Below are positions 1 to 8,772 of a DNA stretch of 64,000 nt, piece by piece. The notes beneath the pieces were generated by a model that had not been told where the DNA came from, ran no database searches, and saw only the letters and a program-made list of their open reading frames with translations. The position numbers and the translations under genes are program-made. This DNA is from Palsa-1150 sp036490515. Its GTDB lineage: Bacteria; Myxococcota_A; Polyangia; Polyangiales; Polyangiaceae. Positions within the stretch are counted from its first letter, which is position 1. Every line of letters starts with the position of its first letter. The stretch lies in the NCBI GenBank assembly GCA_036490515.1, contig DASXDU010000011.1, forward strand, positions 372,001 to 436,000, given 5' to 3'.

Positions 1-1251
1 GCCCGCGAGGAGGGGATCGATCTCCGGCAGGTGGCGGTCTTCTACCGGATCCACGCGCAGTCCCGCGTCCTCGAGGAGGCGCTCCGCGCGGTGAACGTGC
101 CCTACCAGATCGTCGGCGGCACGAAGTTCTACGACCGCGCCGAGGTGAAGGACGCGCTCTCGTACCTGCGGGTGCTCGTGAACCCGGCGTCGGACGTGGA
201 CCTGGGGCGCATCGTCAACGTGCCGGCGCGCGGCATCGGCCAGACGACGATGGACCGTGTGATCGCGTGGGCCACGATGAACGACCGGTCGCTCTTCGAA
301 TCGCTCGCGCGGGCCGGCGAGATCGGCGATCTGGGCAACGCCGCGAAGAAGAAGCTCGCCGCGTTCCGGGAGCTGCTCGACGCGCTCCGGCTGCGGCTCA
401 CGACCGACACGCCGAGCGAGCTCCTCGTCGCGGTGCTGGCCAGCACGGGCTACCTCGAGTCCCTCAAGAACGAGGATTCGGCCGAGGCCGACGCGCGGGT
501 CGAGAACCTCCAGGAGCTCGTGGGCTCTCTCCAGGACTACGAGGCCGAGGCCGAGGCGGCGGGGGAGAAGCCTTCGCTCCAGGGGTTCCTCGAGCGCGTG
601 ACGCTCGTCGCGGACGTCGACTCGATGAAGGACGTCGGCAAGGTGACGCTCATGACGGTGCACGGGGCCAAGGGCCTCGAGTTCGAGAAGGTCCTCCTCA
701 CCGGCATGGAGGAGGAGATGTTCCCGTACAAGGGCATCGACCCGGGGCAGCGCGAGGAGCTCGAGGAGGAGCGGCGCCTGGCGTACGTGGCGGTGACGCG
801 CGCGCGCAAGGAGCTCGTCATGACGCACACGCAGATGCGCCAGATCTTCGGGCAGACCCGCTGGAACCGGCCGAGCCGCTTCCTCGGCGAGCTCCCGAAG
901 GGGACCGCGGAGCACGTGGCGACCAAGGCGATGGCGAGCGAGGGGCGGGCGCCGCGGTACGTGGACCACGAGCCGGACGCGCCGGCCGTCGCGCGCCCGT
1001 GGCGGCATCCGCAGTCGGTCCCCGACGCTGCGCCCGACCCGGGGTCGCGCTACGTCGACCACGAGTTCTTCGACGACCGGAGCGACGACGTCACCGACAT
1101 GAACCTGAGGCGCGGCGCGCGCGTGAAGCACGACCGCTTCGGCGAGGGGCAGGTCGTCCGCGTCGTCTCGGTGGGCGAGCCGGCCGTCGTCGCGTTCTTC
1201 CCCGGCTGGGGCGAGAAGAAGATCCTCGCCCGCTTCCTCAAGGCGCTGTGA
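1..1251 (+). CDS. PcrA/UvrD-type DNA helicase, C-terminal part (5' truncated by window edge)
   Basis: Superfamily 1 3'-5' DNA helicase for repair and replication restart. The frame is open from base 1, so about 416 residues of the C-terminal half are present and the start lies outside the window. Visible motifs are VAVFYR with IVGGTKFYDR (motif IV region), TLMTVHGAKGLEF (motif V) and RRLAYVAVTRAR (motif VI). The last 45 residues (RRGARVKHDRFGEGQV to the end) match the small C-terminal domain of PcrA/UvrD that binds RNA polymerase. The N-terminal Walker A half cannot be seen. An uncharged and proline-rich linker precedes the C-terminal domain, as in other PcrA proteins. Identification of the family is firm; PcrA versus another UvrD paralogue is less certain. 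Confidence 0.93.
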   Translation, partial: AREEGIDLRQVAVFYRIHAQSRVLEEALRAVNVPYQIVGGTKFYDRAEVKDALSYLRVLVNPASDVDLGRIVNVPARGIGQTTMDRVIAWATMNDRSLFESLARAGEIGDLGNAAKKKLAAFRELLDALRLRLTTDTPSELLVAVLASTGYLESLKNEDSAEADARVENLQELVGSLQDYEAEAEAAGEKPSLQGFLERVTLVADVDSMKDVGKVTLMTVHGAKGLEFEKVLLTGMEEEMFPYKGIDPGQREELEEERRLAYVAVTRARKELVMTHTQMRQIFGQTRWNRPSRFLGELPKGTAEHVATKAMASEGRAPRYVDHEPDAPAVARPWRHPQSVPDAAPDPGSRYVDHEFFDDRSDDVTDMNLRRGARVKHDRFGEGQVVRVVSVGEPAVVAFFPGWGEKKILARFLKAL

Positions 1252-1271
1252 TCGCTCGGGGCGACGCCGGG

Positions 1272-1454
1272 TCAGACGTGCGGGAGCTGGGGTTCGCTCT
1301 CCCTGCGGATGCGTGCGACCTCGGGCCGTATCTCGGGATGCTCGGCGATGCGGTGGGCGATGAAGTCCTCGCCCCAGTGCGGGTTCCTGCAGTGGACAGG
1401 ACTCGTCAGGACGCGTCGGCACAGCTCTATGGCTTCGTTCGTATCGGCTTCCAT
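1272..1454 (-). CDS. Small hypothetical protein (60 aa)
   Basis: Not recognised. The start is the ATG at 1454, chosen because a strong ribosome binding site (AGGAAAGGGGG) lies just upstream; the open frame continues further upstream but without a comparable site. The product is acidic and His-rich in the middle (HCRNPHWGEDFIAHRIAEHPEI) with no signal peptide or membrane segment. It runs convergently to the helicase gene, with 20 bases between the two stops. It could be a genuine small cytoplasmic protein or a chance frame in GC-rich DNA; the ribosome binding site is the main support. Confidence 0.45.
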   Translation of the reverse strand: MEADTNEAIELCRRVLTSPVHCRNPHWGEDFIAHRIAEHPEIRPEVARIRRESEPQLPHV

Positions 1455-1579
1455 CGTGACCCCCTTTCCTGGGGGAGCAACGTGCTCCGTGTCTTCAACC
1501 TCCCGCTCCATCTCGGGACCGTCAACGCACGCCGTTGCCTCTAGAACGTCTCGACGTCGGCTCGAGTCCGCCACGCATG

Positions 1580-1604
1580 AAAAAGGGAGAACGCGAGCGT
1601 TCCC
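1580..1604 (-). terminator. Putative intrinsic terminator (minus strand)
   Basis: GGGAGAACG and CGTTCCC can pair around a short GC-rich loop, and on the minus strand the stem is followed by a run of T (AAAAA at 1580-1584 on the plus strand). It lies about 105 bases downstream of the minus-strand membrane-protein gene ending at 1708, so it would end that transcript. The rest of 1455-1707 shows no gene. Confidence 0.5.
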
Positions 1605-1707
1605 GGGGGTGCGACGCGCCAACGCGTGAGCTCGTCGCCGGCGCCAAGAGCCCGGTGGCCACGCCCGGCCGGGCCGCGGGAAGCACGCGGCCTCTGGCGG
1701 ACTCGCC

Positions 1708-2424
1708 TCAGAAGGCCGCGCCGTACCCGACGAAGAAGTCGCCGTTCCCGCCGATGCCGAAGCGGATGCGGTCGATCTCGCGCGCCGCAGACCAGGTTCG
1801 CGGCGGCAGCACGTAGGGGAGGAGCGCGCCGCCGAAGCCGGCGACCCCGGCCGCGATGATGTGCCCCTCGCGCTCCGGCGTGGTCCAGCCGGCGGGGAGG
1901 CCGCCCTGGCACGCGGGCGGGCTGCAGCTGCCGATCGCGATCCCGTAGACGACCGGCGCGGTCACGCCGGCGAGCACCGCGAGCGACAGCGCCACCGGCC
2001 ACGACGCGTGGATGTCCCCCTCGCGAGGCGGCGAGCCCACCCAGTGACCGCTGCACTTCGGCAGCGCGAGCCAGGCGCCGCCCACGGTCGCTCCCCAGGT
2101 GAGCCCGATCATCGAGGGCCCGGTGAAGCGGAGGAACATGCTCGAGTCGTACTTGACGGTGGCCGAGCTCCCCAGCCAGAAGCTCCCCGCGTCGAGGAGG
2201 GCGAGCCCGCCGAGGTAGAACCAGTCCGGGTGGCTGGCCTTCTCGCACAGGTCTTCCTCGTGCGAGCCACGTGGATAGATGTCGCCGGGCGCGTAGACGT
2301 AGGCCGTCGGCGAGGCCGCGACAGCCGGAGGCGGAGGAGGGGGAAGCGAGTCCAGGGCGCCGAATCTAGCAAGCGTCGGGACGCTTGCACCAGCCGCGCT
2401 CCGCGGGCCATGGTGGGGTGCCAT
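1708..2424 (-). CDS. Multi-pass membrane protein of unknown function (about 238 aa)
   Basis: Not recognised by function. After a proline-rich N-terminal stretch the protein has about four hydrophobic segments: around FYLGGLALLDAGSFWLG, SMIGLTWGATVGGAWLAL, WPVALSLAVLAGVTAPVV and HIIAAGVAGFGGALLPYVL. Two Cys pairs (DLCEKAS, LPKCSG, IGSCSPPACQ) lie between segments. The start is uncertain: the ATG at 2424 is the only canonical start near the conserved-looking part, and it overlaps the ATG of the divergent phosphomannomutase gene. An earlier in-frame start, or a non-ATG start nearer the membrane part, is possible. The 3' side carries a likely terminator at 1580-1604. Confidence 0.6.
   Translation of the reverse strand: MAPHHGPRSAAGASVPTLARFGALDSLPPPPPPAVAASPTAYVYAPGDIYPRGSHEEDLCEKASHPDWFYLGGLALLDAGSFWLGSSATVKYDSSMFLRFTGPSMIGLTWGATVGGAWLALPKCSGHWVGSPPREGDIHASWPVALSLAVLAGVTAPVVYGIAIGSCSPPACQGGLPAGWTTPEREGHIIAAGVAGFGGALLPYVLPPRTWSAAREIDRIRFGIGGNGDFFVGYGAAF
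2369..2388. promoter_or_regulatory. Perfect 9-bp inverted repeat between divergent genes
   Basis: GCAAGCGTC and GACGCTTGC form a perfect inverted repeat separated by two G residues, 34 bases upstream of the manB start. The short spacer fits a dimeric repressor or activator operator better than an RNA hairpin. If the minus-strand gene really starts at 2424 the site lies inside its N-terminal codons; if it starts later, the site is intergenic and could control both genes. Confidence 0.4.
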
Positions 2425-3820
2425 GCAGGTCCCCACCCACGCGTTTCGCGAGTACGACATCCGTGGCGTAGCCGATCGCGACCTCACCGACGCCGTGGCC
2501 CGCGGCATCGGCCAGGGATTCGCGACGATCCTCGGCGCCGCCGCCAGGCCGGGGACGCGCATCGCCGTCGGCCGGGACTGCCGCCTCTCGAGCGATCGAC
2601 TCTTCGCCGCGCTCGTCGACGGGCTCACCGCCGCCGGGGCCGCGGTGGTCGACGTCGGCGTCGGCCCCACCCCGATGCTCTACGCGTCCGTGCACGCGCT
2701 CGGGACGGACGGCGGCGTCATGATCACGGGCAGCCACAACCCGGGCGACGAGAACGGGTTCAAGATGATGCGCGGCAAGGCGAGCTTCTTCGGCGGAGAC
2801 ATCCAGGCGCTCCGCAAGCTGCTCGAGGACGACCGCGGCGCGACCGCGACGGCGCGTGGCACGATCGAGCGCCAGGACATGCAGGCGAAGTACGTCGACA
2901 TGGTCACGAGCGGGATCCAGCTCGCGCGCAAGGATCTTCGCTTCGTCCTCGACGCGGGCAACGGCGCGGGTGGGCCGCTCGGCCTCGCGAGCATGAAGAA
3001 GCTCGGCCTGTCGCCCGAGGCGCTCTACTGCGAGATGGACGGGCGGTTCCCGAACCATCACCCGGACCCCACCGTACCGAAGAACCTCGACGCGCTCGTC
3101 GCGCGGGTGAAGGCCACGAACGCGCGCGTCGGCATCGCGTACGACGGCGACGCCGACCGCCTCGGCGCCGTCGACGCGAACGGCGACATCGTGTGGGGCG
3201 ACCGGCTGATGATCCTCTTCTCGCGGGCGCTCCTCGCCGAGCGGCCGGGCGCGGCCATCCTCGGCGAAGTGAAGTGCTCGCAGACGCTCTACGACGACAT
3301 CGCGAAGCACGGCGGGCGGCCCATCCTGTGGAAGACGGGCCACTCGCTCATCAAGACGAAGATGAAGGAGGAGGGGGCGCTGCTCGCCGGCGAGATGAGC
3401 GGGCACCTCTTCTTCGCGGACCGCTACCACGGGTACGACGACGCCATCTACGCGTCGCTGCGCCTGCTCGAGATCCTGTCGCGCGACGCGCGATCGCTCG
3501 GCGAGATGCTCGCCGACGTACCCAGGACGTTCTCCACGCCCGAGATCCGCGTCGAGTGCTCCGACGACGTGAAGTTCGACGTCGTGGCGGCCGTCCGCTC
3601 CCACTTCCGGGGCGAGGGGCTGCCGGTGGTGGACATCGACGGCGCGCGCGTGTCCTTCGGCTCCGAGTCGGACCCCGCGTGGGGGCTGGTGCGGGCTTCC
3701 AACACGGGGCCCGTGCTGGTCATGCGCTTCGAGGCGACCACGCAGGCGCGCCTCGAGGCCATTCGCTCGCAGGTGGAGCACGTCGTCGGCGAGGCGCGCG
3801 CGCGCTTCGGGGCGGGCTGA
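2423..3820 (+). CDS. manB: Phosphomannomutase/phosphoglucomutase
   Basis: Alpha-D-phosphohexomutase that interconverts 6-phospho and 1-phospho mannose or glucose, feeding sugar nucleotide synthesis for polysaccharides. At 465 aa it has the length of AlgC-type enzymes. The active-site phosphoserine loop ITGSHNP centres on Ser104, the Mg-binding loop is DGDADRLG (about residues 238-245), and a sugar-binding GEMSGH motif and the C-terminal phosphate-binding region (RASNTGPVLVMRFE) are present. The start ATG at 2423 gives the usual FREYDIRG N-terminus. The prmC gene begins directly at the next base, so the two are probably cotranscribed. Substrate preference cannot be read from sequence alone. 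Confidence 0.93.
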   Translation: MQVPTHAFREYDIRGVADRDLTDAVARGIGQGFATILGAAARPGTRIAVGRDCRLSSDRLFAALVDGLTAAGAAVVDVGVGPTPMLYASVHALGTDGGVMITGSHNPGDENGFKMMRGKASFFGGDIQALRKLLEDDRGATATARGTIERQDMQAKYVDMVTSGIQLARKDLRFVLDAGNGAGGPLGLASMKKLGLSPEALYCEMDGRFPNHHPDPTVPKNLDALVARVKATNARVGIAYDGDADRLGAVDANGDIVWGDRLMILFSRALLAERPGAAILGEVKCSQTLYDDIAKHGGRPILWKTGHSLIKTKMKEEGALLAGEMSGHLFFADRYHGYDDAIYASLRLLEILSRDARSLGEMLADVPRTFSTPEIRVECSDDVKFDVVAAVRSHFRGEGLPVVDIDGARVSFGSESDPAWGLVRASNTGPVLVMRFEATTQARLEAIRSQVEHVVGEARARFGAG

Positions 3821-4699
3821 GTGGCGCAGCAAGCGACGGCGCTCTGGACGATCGAGTCGATGCTCGCCTGGGCGGTCGACGACTTCCGCGCGCGCGGGAT
3901 CGAATCGCCACGCCTCGACGCGGAGCTCCTCCTCTCGAAGGCGCTCGGCGCGACGCGCATCCAGCTCATCGTCGACGCGAAGCGTCCTCTCGCGCCCGAC
4001 GAGCTCGCGCGGATGCGGGAGCTCGTGAAGCGCCGCAGGAACCGCGAGCCGATCGCGTACATCCTCGGGGAGCGCGAGTTCTACGGAAGGACCTTCCGGG
4101 TCGACGCGCGCGTCCTGGTTCCGCGGCCCGACACCGAGACGCTCGTCGACGTCGCGCTCGCCCGCACGCGCAGGGTCGCCATGTCGATGCGCGCGCTCGA
4201 TCTCTGCACCGGGAGCGGCTGCGTGGGCGTCACGCTCGCCCGCGAGCGTCCCACCGCGAGCGTCTTCGCGACCGACGTGAGCGGCGACGCCCTCGTGGTC
4301 GCTCGCGAGAACGCGCTCCGCCTGGGCGCATACAACGTCGCCTTCCGCCGGGGCGATCTGTACGCACCCCTCGAACCGGGTCGGCGCTTCGACGTCGTCG
4401 CGTCGAACCCGCCGTACATCGCGGCCGGCGAGCTCCCCTCGCTGATGCCCGACGTGCGCGATCACGAGCCGCGCCTCGCGCTCGAGGGAGGGCCGGACGG
4501 CCTCGCGATCCTGCGACGCGTGATCGATGGTGCGGGCGCTCACCTCGTTCCCGGCGGCGTCCTCGCCGTCGAGGTCGGCGCAGGCGAGGCGAGGGACGTG
4601 GCCGCCTCGTTCGAGGCAGGCGGCTTCGAGGCGGTCGAGGTCCAGCGCGACCACGGGCGCATCGAGCGGGTCGTGAGCGGCATGCTAAAAACCGGGTGA
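3821..4699 (+). CDS. prmC: Peptide chain release factor N5-glutamine methyltransferase PrmC (HemK)
   Basis: Methylates the Gln of the GGQ motif in release factors RF1/RF2 using S-adenosylmethionine. The 292-aa protein has the N-terminal helical domain (residues about 8-90), the FYGRTFRVDARVLVPRPDTE segment, the SAM-binding ALDLCTGSGCVGV loop and the substrate-binding NPPY motif at about residue 196. The GTG start immediately follows the manB stop with no spacer, which suggests translational coupling. All expected motifs are intact. Confidence 0.95.
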   Translation: MAQQATALWTIESMLAWAVDDFRARGIESPRLDAELLLSKALGATRIQLIVDAKRPLAPDELARMRELVKRRRNREPIAYILGEREFYGRTFRVDARVLVPRPDTETLVDVALARTRRVAMSMRALDLCTGSGCVGVTLARERPTASVFATDVSGDALVVARENALRLGAYNVAFRRGDLYAPLEPGRRFDVVASNPPYIAAGELPSLMPDVRDHEPRLALEGGPDGLAILRRVIDGAGAHLVPGGVLAVEVGAGEARDVAASFEAGGFEAVEVQRDHGRIERVVSGMLKTG

Positions 4700-4714
4700 G
4701 CGTTCCCGCGGTCG

Positions 4715-5875
4715 ATGTTCCACCTCGTCTCGATCCCGCTCTACGTCGGCCTCCTCGGGATCCTCTGGCTCTGGGCGACGCGCTCGTTCCCCGCGCTCGC
4801 ACGGAGGAAGCGCTCGCTCGCCCTCGCGCTCGCCGCGCTCGTGCTGGCTCAGCAGGCCTCGCGGTTCGCGGTCGTAACGTGGCACGTGGGCGCCACGATC
4901 GAGACGGCGCTCATCGTGGTCCTCCTCACGCTGTGCTTCGCGGCCGTGCCGATCGGCGTCGTCCGCCTCGTGTCGTGGATCGCCGGGGTCGTCGCGCGCC
5001 GCGCGAGGCCGTCGGGGGCCTCCCCCTCGGCGGCGACGTCGATGACGCGCCGGCAGGTCATCGAGGCGACGAGCGGCGTGGCCCTCCTCGGCGCGACGGG
5101 GAGCGCGCTCGGGTGGGGGATGGTCCGCGGGAGGCACGCGTTCGAGGTCGACGAGATCTCGGTGCGCATCGCGGGGCTGCCGAAGGCCCTGGACGGGTAC
5201 GTCATCGCCCAGATCAGCGACGTGCACACCGGCATCCACGTGGGAGAGCGCGAGATCGACGAGGGGCTCGAGCGCGTCCGCCGCGCGAAGCCCGACATGC
5301 TCGTCGTGACGGGCGACATGGTCGACTTCGACGCGGAGTGGGCGCCCCTCATAGCCTCCAAGCTCCGCGGCGTGGCCCCTCGCGACGGCGTCTTCGCCTG
5401 CCTCGGCAACCACGACTACTACGCCGGAGTCGACCGCGTCCTCGAGGTGATGCACGCGGCCGGCGTGCGGGTGCTGGCGAACGAGGGGCTCCTCGTACGG
5501 CCCGGCGACGGCGGAGGGTTCGCCCTCCTCGGCGTCGAGGACCGCTGGTCGAAGCGCTACCGGCGGCCCGGCGCACGGCTCGATCTCGCCACCGCGATGG
5601 TGCCGTCCTCGGCGCCGCGCATCCTGCTCTCGCACCAGCCGCCGACGGTCGACCGCTGGGCGGGGCAGGTGGCCCTCCAGCTCTCCGGGCACACCCACGG
5701 CGGGCAGATCAACCCCGGATTCCGTCCGGCGGACATCCTCTTCGAGTACGTGGCCGGCCCGTACCGGGTGAAGGACACCCTGCTCTACGTCAATCGCGGC
5801 TTCGGCACCGTGGGCCCCCCTTCGCGCGTGGGAGCACCTCCCGAGGTGACGCGAATCGTGCTCGTGTCGGCGTGA
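4715..5875 (+). CDS. Membrane-anchored metallophosphoesterase (YkuE-like)
   Basis: Calcineurin-like phosphoesterase, 386 aa. The first 125 residues hold about three to four membrane helices; then a twin-arginine-like RRQVIEATSGVALLG segment precedes the enzyme domain. Metal ligands are visible as SDVHTG, GDMVDF, GNHDYY, LSHQPP and SGHTHGGQINP, so the dimetal site is complete. It is similar in layout to YkuE/YaeI proteins, whose substrates include lipid or cell-envelope phosphoesters; the actual substrate here is unknown. It starts 15 bases after prmC and continues the same transcriptional direction. Confidence 0.85.
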   Translation: MFHLVSIPLYVGLLGILWLWATRSFPALARRKRSLALALAALVLAQQASRFAVVTWHVGATIETALIVVLLTLCFAAVPIGVVRLVSWIAGVVARRARPSGASPSAATSMTRRQVIEATSGVALLGATGSALGWGMVRGRHAFEVDEISVRIAGLPKALDGYVIAQISDVHTGIHVGEREIDEGLERVRRAKPDMLVVTGDMVDFDAEWAPLIASKLRGVAPRDGVFACLGNHDYYAGVDRVLEVMHAAGVRVLANEGLLVRPGDGGGFALLGVEDRWSKRYRRPGARLDLATAMVPSSAPRILLSHQPPTVDRWAGQVALQLSGHTHGGQINPGFRPADILFEYVAGPYRVKDTLLYVNRGFGTVGPPSRVGAPPEVTRIVLVSA

Positions 5876-5903
5876 TGCAGCGATACTCTGCCGCGCACCG
5901 GCC

Positions 5904-6503
5904 ATGCGTCTCGCCGTGATCGCCCTGCTCACGACGGCGGCGTGCCTCCCTGCGGCGGGGCCGAGCGCGAGCACGGACGACGAGGGAGGTCCCCCCGTGC
6001 GCGGGACTCCGCAGCTCGACGCCGCGCGGGAGCTCGACCAGGAGGGAGTGCGCGCGTTCCGGGACGCACGCTTCGCCGACGCGATCCGGTACTTCCGCGC
6101 CGCGTACCGGCTCGGAGGCCCGTCGAGTGAGCTCTGGAACATCGCGCGGAGCCACGAGCGCATCGACGATCCGGAGTCCGCGGCGGGGACGATCGAGCTC
6201 TACCTCGCGCAGAAGGACCTCTCGCCGCAGGACCGCGCCGACGCGGAGCGCGAGCTGGGCGTCCTCCGGTCGCGGTCGAGCATCGTCACGGTGATCACCG
6301 CCCCCTCGGGTGCCACCGTGACCTTCGATGGGAGGGTCGCGTCGTCTCTCACGCCGCTGTCGTTCGAGGTCCGCCCCGGATCGCACGCCCTGTCGGTTCA
6401 CCGCGAAGGGTACGTCGACGCCGCGCACCCCGTCGAGGCGCGCTACGGCCGTGGCGTCATCGTCTCGATCGATCTGGCCCGAAGCGCCGCGGGCGGGCGC
6501 TGA
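5904..6503 (+). CDS. Lipoprotein-like protein with TPR-like and PEGA domains
   Basis: A 199-aa secreted or lipid-anchored protein. The N-terminus (MRLAVIALLTTAACLP) is a short signal sequence ending in a Cys at residue 14, an acceptable though not perfect lipobox. Residues about 40-105 look like a tetratricopeptide repeat (EGVRAFRDARFADAIRYFR). Residues about 115-190 are a PEGA domain (GATVTFDGRVASSLTPLSFEVRPGSHALSV), a small surface domain common in myxobacteria. The function is unknown. It is followed 22 bases later by the glycosidase gene and probably cotranscribed with it. Confidence 0.7.
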   Translation: MRLAVIALLTTAACLPAAGPSASTDDEGGPPVRGTPQLDAARELDQEGVRAFRDARFADAIRYFRAAYRLGGPSSELWNIARSHERIDDPESAAGTIELYLAQKDLSPQDRADAERELGVLRSRSSIVTVITAPSGATVTFDGRVASSLTPLSFEVRPGSHALSVHREGYVDAAHPVEARYGRGVIVSIDLARSAAGGR

Positions 6504-6525
6504 ATCCTCTCCGAGGAGATCCTTC

Positions 6526-7656
6526 GTGCCGGCCGTCGTCCCCGTCGCCCTCGCCGTCGCCGCGCAGCTGGCGCTCGCCGGTCCCGGCGCCGACGCGTGG
6601 AAGCGAGCGGAGCTCGGCGGCATCCGCGGGCTGACGATCGGTCCCATCGAGAACGGGTACCACCCGGGCGTGGGCTACGGCTCCGCTGCGTACGACCGGA
6701 CGCTCGACGAGTCGCGCGCCATGGGGGCGACCTGGGTGGCGCTGACGCCGTTCGGACGCGTGCAGGACCTCGACGGGACAGGGGTCGACCCCACGTTCGA
6801 GAGCCCGTACGACCGGAACCGGCAGGACGTGGCCCGCGCGATCGCGATGGCCCACGCGAAGCACCTCCGCGTCTTCCTCGTGCCGCACCTCTGGGTCGAG
6901 TCGGGGCAGTGGCGTGCGCTCATCGATCCGAAGACGGACGACGGGTGGACGCGCTGGGCCGAGAGCTACCGGCGCTACGTGCTCGGCTGGGCGGAGGTCG
7001 CGCAGGCGACCGGGGTCGACATGTTCTCCGTGGGAGTCGAGCTGCGCTCGTGGGCAACGTCGCCGCGCGCGCCGTCGCTCGAGCGCATCGTCGAGGACGT
7101 CCGGCACGTCTACGGCGGGATCCTGACGTACTCGGCGAACTGGGACGACGTCGACGACACGGTCGTCCTCGGCGCTGTGGACGTCATCGGCATCAACGCG
7201 TTCTATCCGCTCGCCGACGAGAAGGGCGCCTCGGACGCGGCGCTGCTCGAGGGTGGACGGCGCGTGCGCGCGAAGGTGCACGCGCTGGCCGAGCGATGGC
7301 AGCGCCCCGTCGTCTTCACCGAGATCGGGTACACGACGCGCGCCGATCCGGCGGTGAAACCCTGGGAGTGGCCCGACGCGATGAGCCACCCCGCCGTCGA
7401 CGAGGGAGCACAGGCCGCCGCCTACCGGGGCCTCGTCGCCCCGCAGCTCGACGAGCCGGACTTCGCGGGGTTCTTCGTGTGGCGCCTCTACGCCGACCCC
7501 GACGACACGTCGCAGGAGGCGCCCTGGGGCTTCTCGCCGCGTGGCAAGCAGGCGGAGCTCGTCGTGCGCGACGCGTTCGCGGCCCCATGGGCGTGCGATC
7601 CCTGGTTTGCTCGCGGGTGGGGGCCCGGCGCCACCGTCGCGGGGGTCTACCCGTAA
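6526..7656 (+). CDS. GH113-like glycoside hydrolase (TIM barrel)
   Basis: Secreted retaining glycosidase of the type seen in GH113 (beta-mannanase). The GTG start at 6526 was chosen because GAGGAG lies about 8 bases upstream and it opens a signal-like sequence (VPVALAVAAQLALAGPGADA). The barrel contains a likely acid/base Glu172 in FSVGVELRSW and a likely nucleophile Glu266 in PVVFTEIGYT, both in the expected strands; IGINAFYPL and FAGFFVWRLY are further family-like stretches. The neighbouring PEGA lipoprotein and polysaccharide deacetylase suggest work on cell-surface or external polysaccharide. The mannan specificity is inference. Confidence 0.75.
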   Translation: MPAVVPVALAVAAQLALAGPGADAWKRAELGGIRGLTIGPIENGYHPGVGYGSAAYDRTLDESRAMGATWVALTPFGRVQDLDGTGVDPTFESPYDRNRQDVARAIAMAHAKHLRVFLVPHLWVESGQWRALIDPKTDDGWTRWAESYRRYVLGWAEVAQATGVDMFSVGVELRSWATSPRAPSLERIVEDVRHVYGGILTYSANWDDVDDTVVLGAVDVIGINAFYPLADEKGASDAALLEGGRRVRAKVHALAERWQRPVVFTEIGYTTRADPAVKPWEWPDAMSHPAVDEGAQAAAYRGLVAPQLDEPDFAGFFVWRLYADPDDTSQEAPWGFSPRGKQAELVVRDAFAAPWACDPWFARGWGPGATVAGVYP

Positions 7657-7701
7657 CTTGGCCCGGGCGCGGGGCGGCCTCCTAGGATCGCCGCGCCTCC
7701 G

Positions 7702-8715
7702 ATGTCGGCTTTCACGCGAGCGATGATCCCCGTCGTGGCGCTCGGCGCCGGCACGTGGCTGGGCATGGGCCGGCCCGACGCCCGGACGGCGTTCGCTGCC
7801 GGCGTGCGCGCGGTCGCTTCCGCCGCGGGAGCCGCCCATGACGCCGCGCCGGACCTCGTTCCCGCGCCACCGCTCGAGAAGGCGCCGCGGACCGTGGACG
7901 CCTCGGCCCTGCCCGACCCGCGGGCGCCGTTCCCGAACCTCGACCCGCAGGGGACCGTGGAGCGCGCGTGGATGGTCGCGGAGGGCCCGACCCACGCTCC
8001 GAACGACGGACGGCGCCTGGTCACGTTCACCTTCGACGACGGCCCGTTCCCCGAGACCGCGCCGACCGTCCTCAAGATCCTCGACCAGCACAAGATCCGC
8101 GCGACGTTCTTCTTCATCGGCGAGTACCTCGAGGGAGACGACAAGCACGCCGTCGAGACGCGCATGTGGGCCAAGCGCATCGCCGACGCGGGACACTTCG
8201 TCGGCAACCACACGCGCGACCACAAGCTCTTGACGTCGCTCACGCACGCGGCCGCCCTCGCCGAGATCGACGACGCGGCGGCGTCCATCGAGCGCGCGAC
8301 GGGCCGGAGTCCCGTCCTCTTCCGCCCGCCGTACGGGGAGCTCGATCCGTGGCTCGAGGGCGTCGTCCGCGATCGCAAACTCGACCTTCTCCTCTGGAGC
8401 ATCGACGTCGAGGACATGAAGAAGGACGACCCCGACGAGATGGTGAACGAGCTGAAGACACAGCTCGAATACAAGCAGGGCGGCGTCGTGCTCCTCCACG
8501 ACATGCACTGGCCGTCTGTGAAGGCGTTCAACAGGCTGCTGCGCTGGCTGGAGAGCGAGCGCTGGGACCCGGCCCACCCGGACCACGCAGGCTGGGACAT
8601 CGTCGACCTGGCCGAGTACCTGCGTGCGACCGCCGCCGAGCCACAACCGTTCGCCTCGCGCGAGGATCTCGAGCGGGCCCGCAAGGCAGCGCGCGGTTCG
8701 ACGGCGCGACGGTAG
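7702..8715 (+). CDS. Polysaccharide deacetylase (NodB domain)
   Basis: Metal-dependent carbohydrate esterase of family 4, removing N- or O-acetyl groups from polysaccharide. The 337-aa protein has a hydrophobic N-terminus (IPVVALGAGTWLGMG), a linker, and a NodB domain from about residue 105. Motif 1 is TFTFDDGPFPETA, motif 2 is GNHTRDH (metal-binding His pair), motif 3 is FRPPYGE and the late motif is VVLLHDMHW. All catalytic motifs appear intact, so it should be active. It follows the GH113-like gene with a 45-base gap. Confidence 0.88.
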   Translation: MSAFTRAMIPVVALGAGTWLGMGRPDARTAFAAGVRAVASAAGAAHDAAPDLVPAPPLEKAPRTVDASALPDPRAPFPNLDPQGTVERAWMVAEGPTHAPNDGRRLVTFTFDDGPFPETAPTVLKILDQHKIRATFFFIGEYLEGDDKHAVETRMWAKRIADAGHFVGNHTRDHKLLTSLTHAAALAEIDDAAASIERATGRSPVLFRPPYGELDPWLEGVVRDRKLDLLLWSIDVEDMKKDDPDEMVNELKTQLEYKQGGVVLLHDMHWPSVKAFNRLLRWLESERWDPAHPDHAGWDIVDLAEYLRATAAEPQPFASREDLERARKAARGSTARR

Positions 8716-8772
8716 CCACGCGCGAGCAGCGGCGAGCGCGGCGAGCAGGACGCCGACGAAGACGTCGCGACG

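Noticed and set aside
1861..5919. A 1352-codon open frame on the plus strand
   Set aside because: It is a shadow of manB, prmC and the phosphoesterase in another frame: Arg/Ala-rich, without domains, and produced by the very high GC content.
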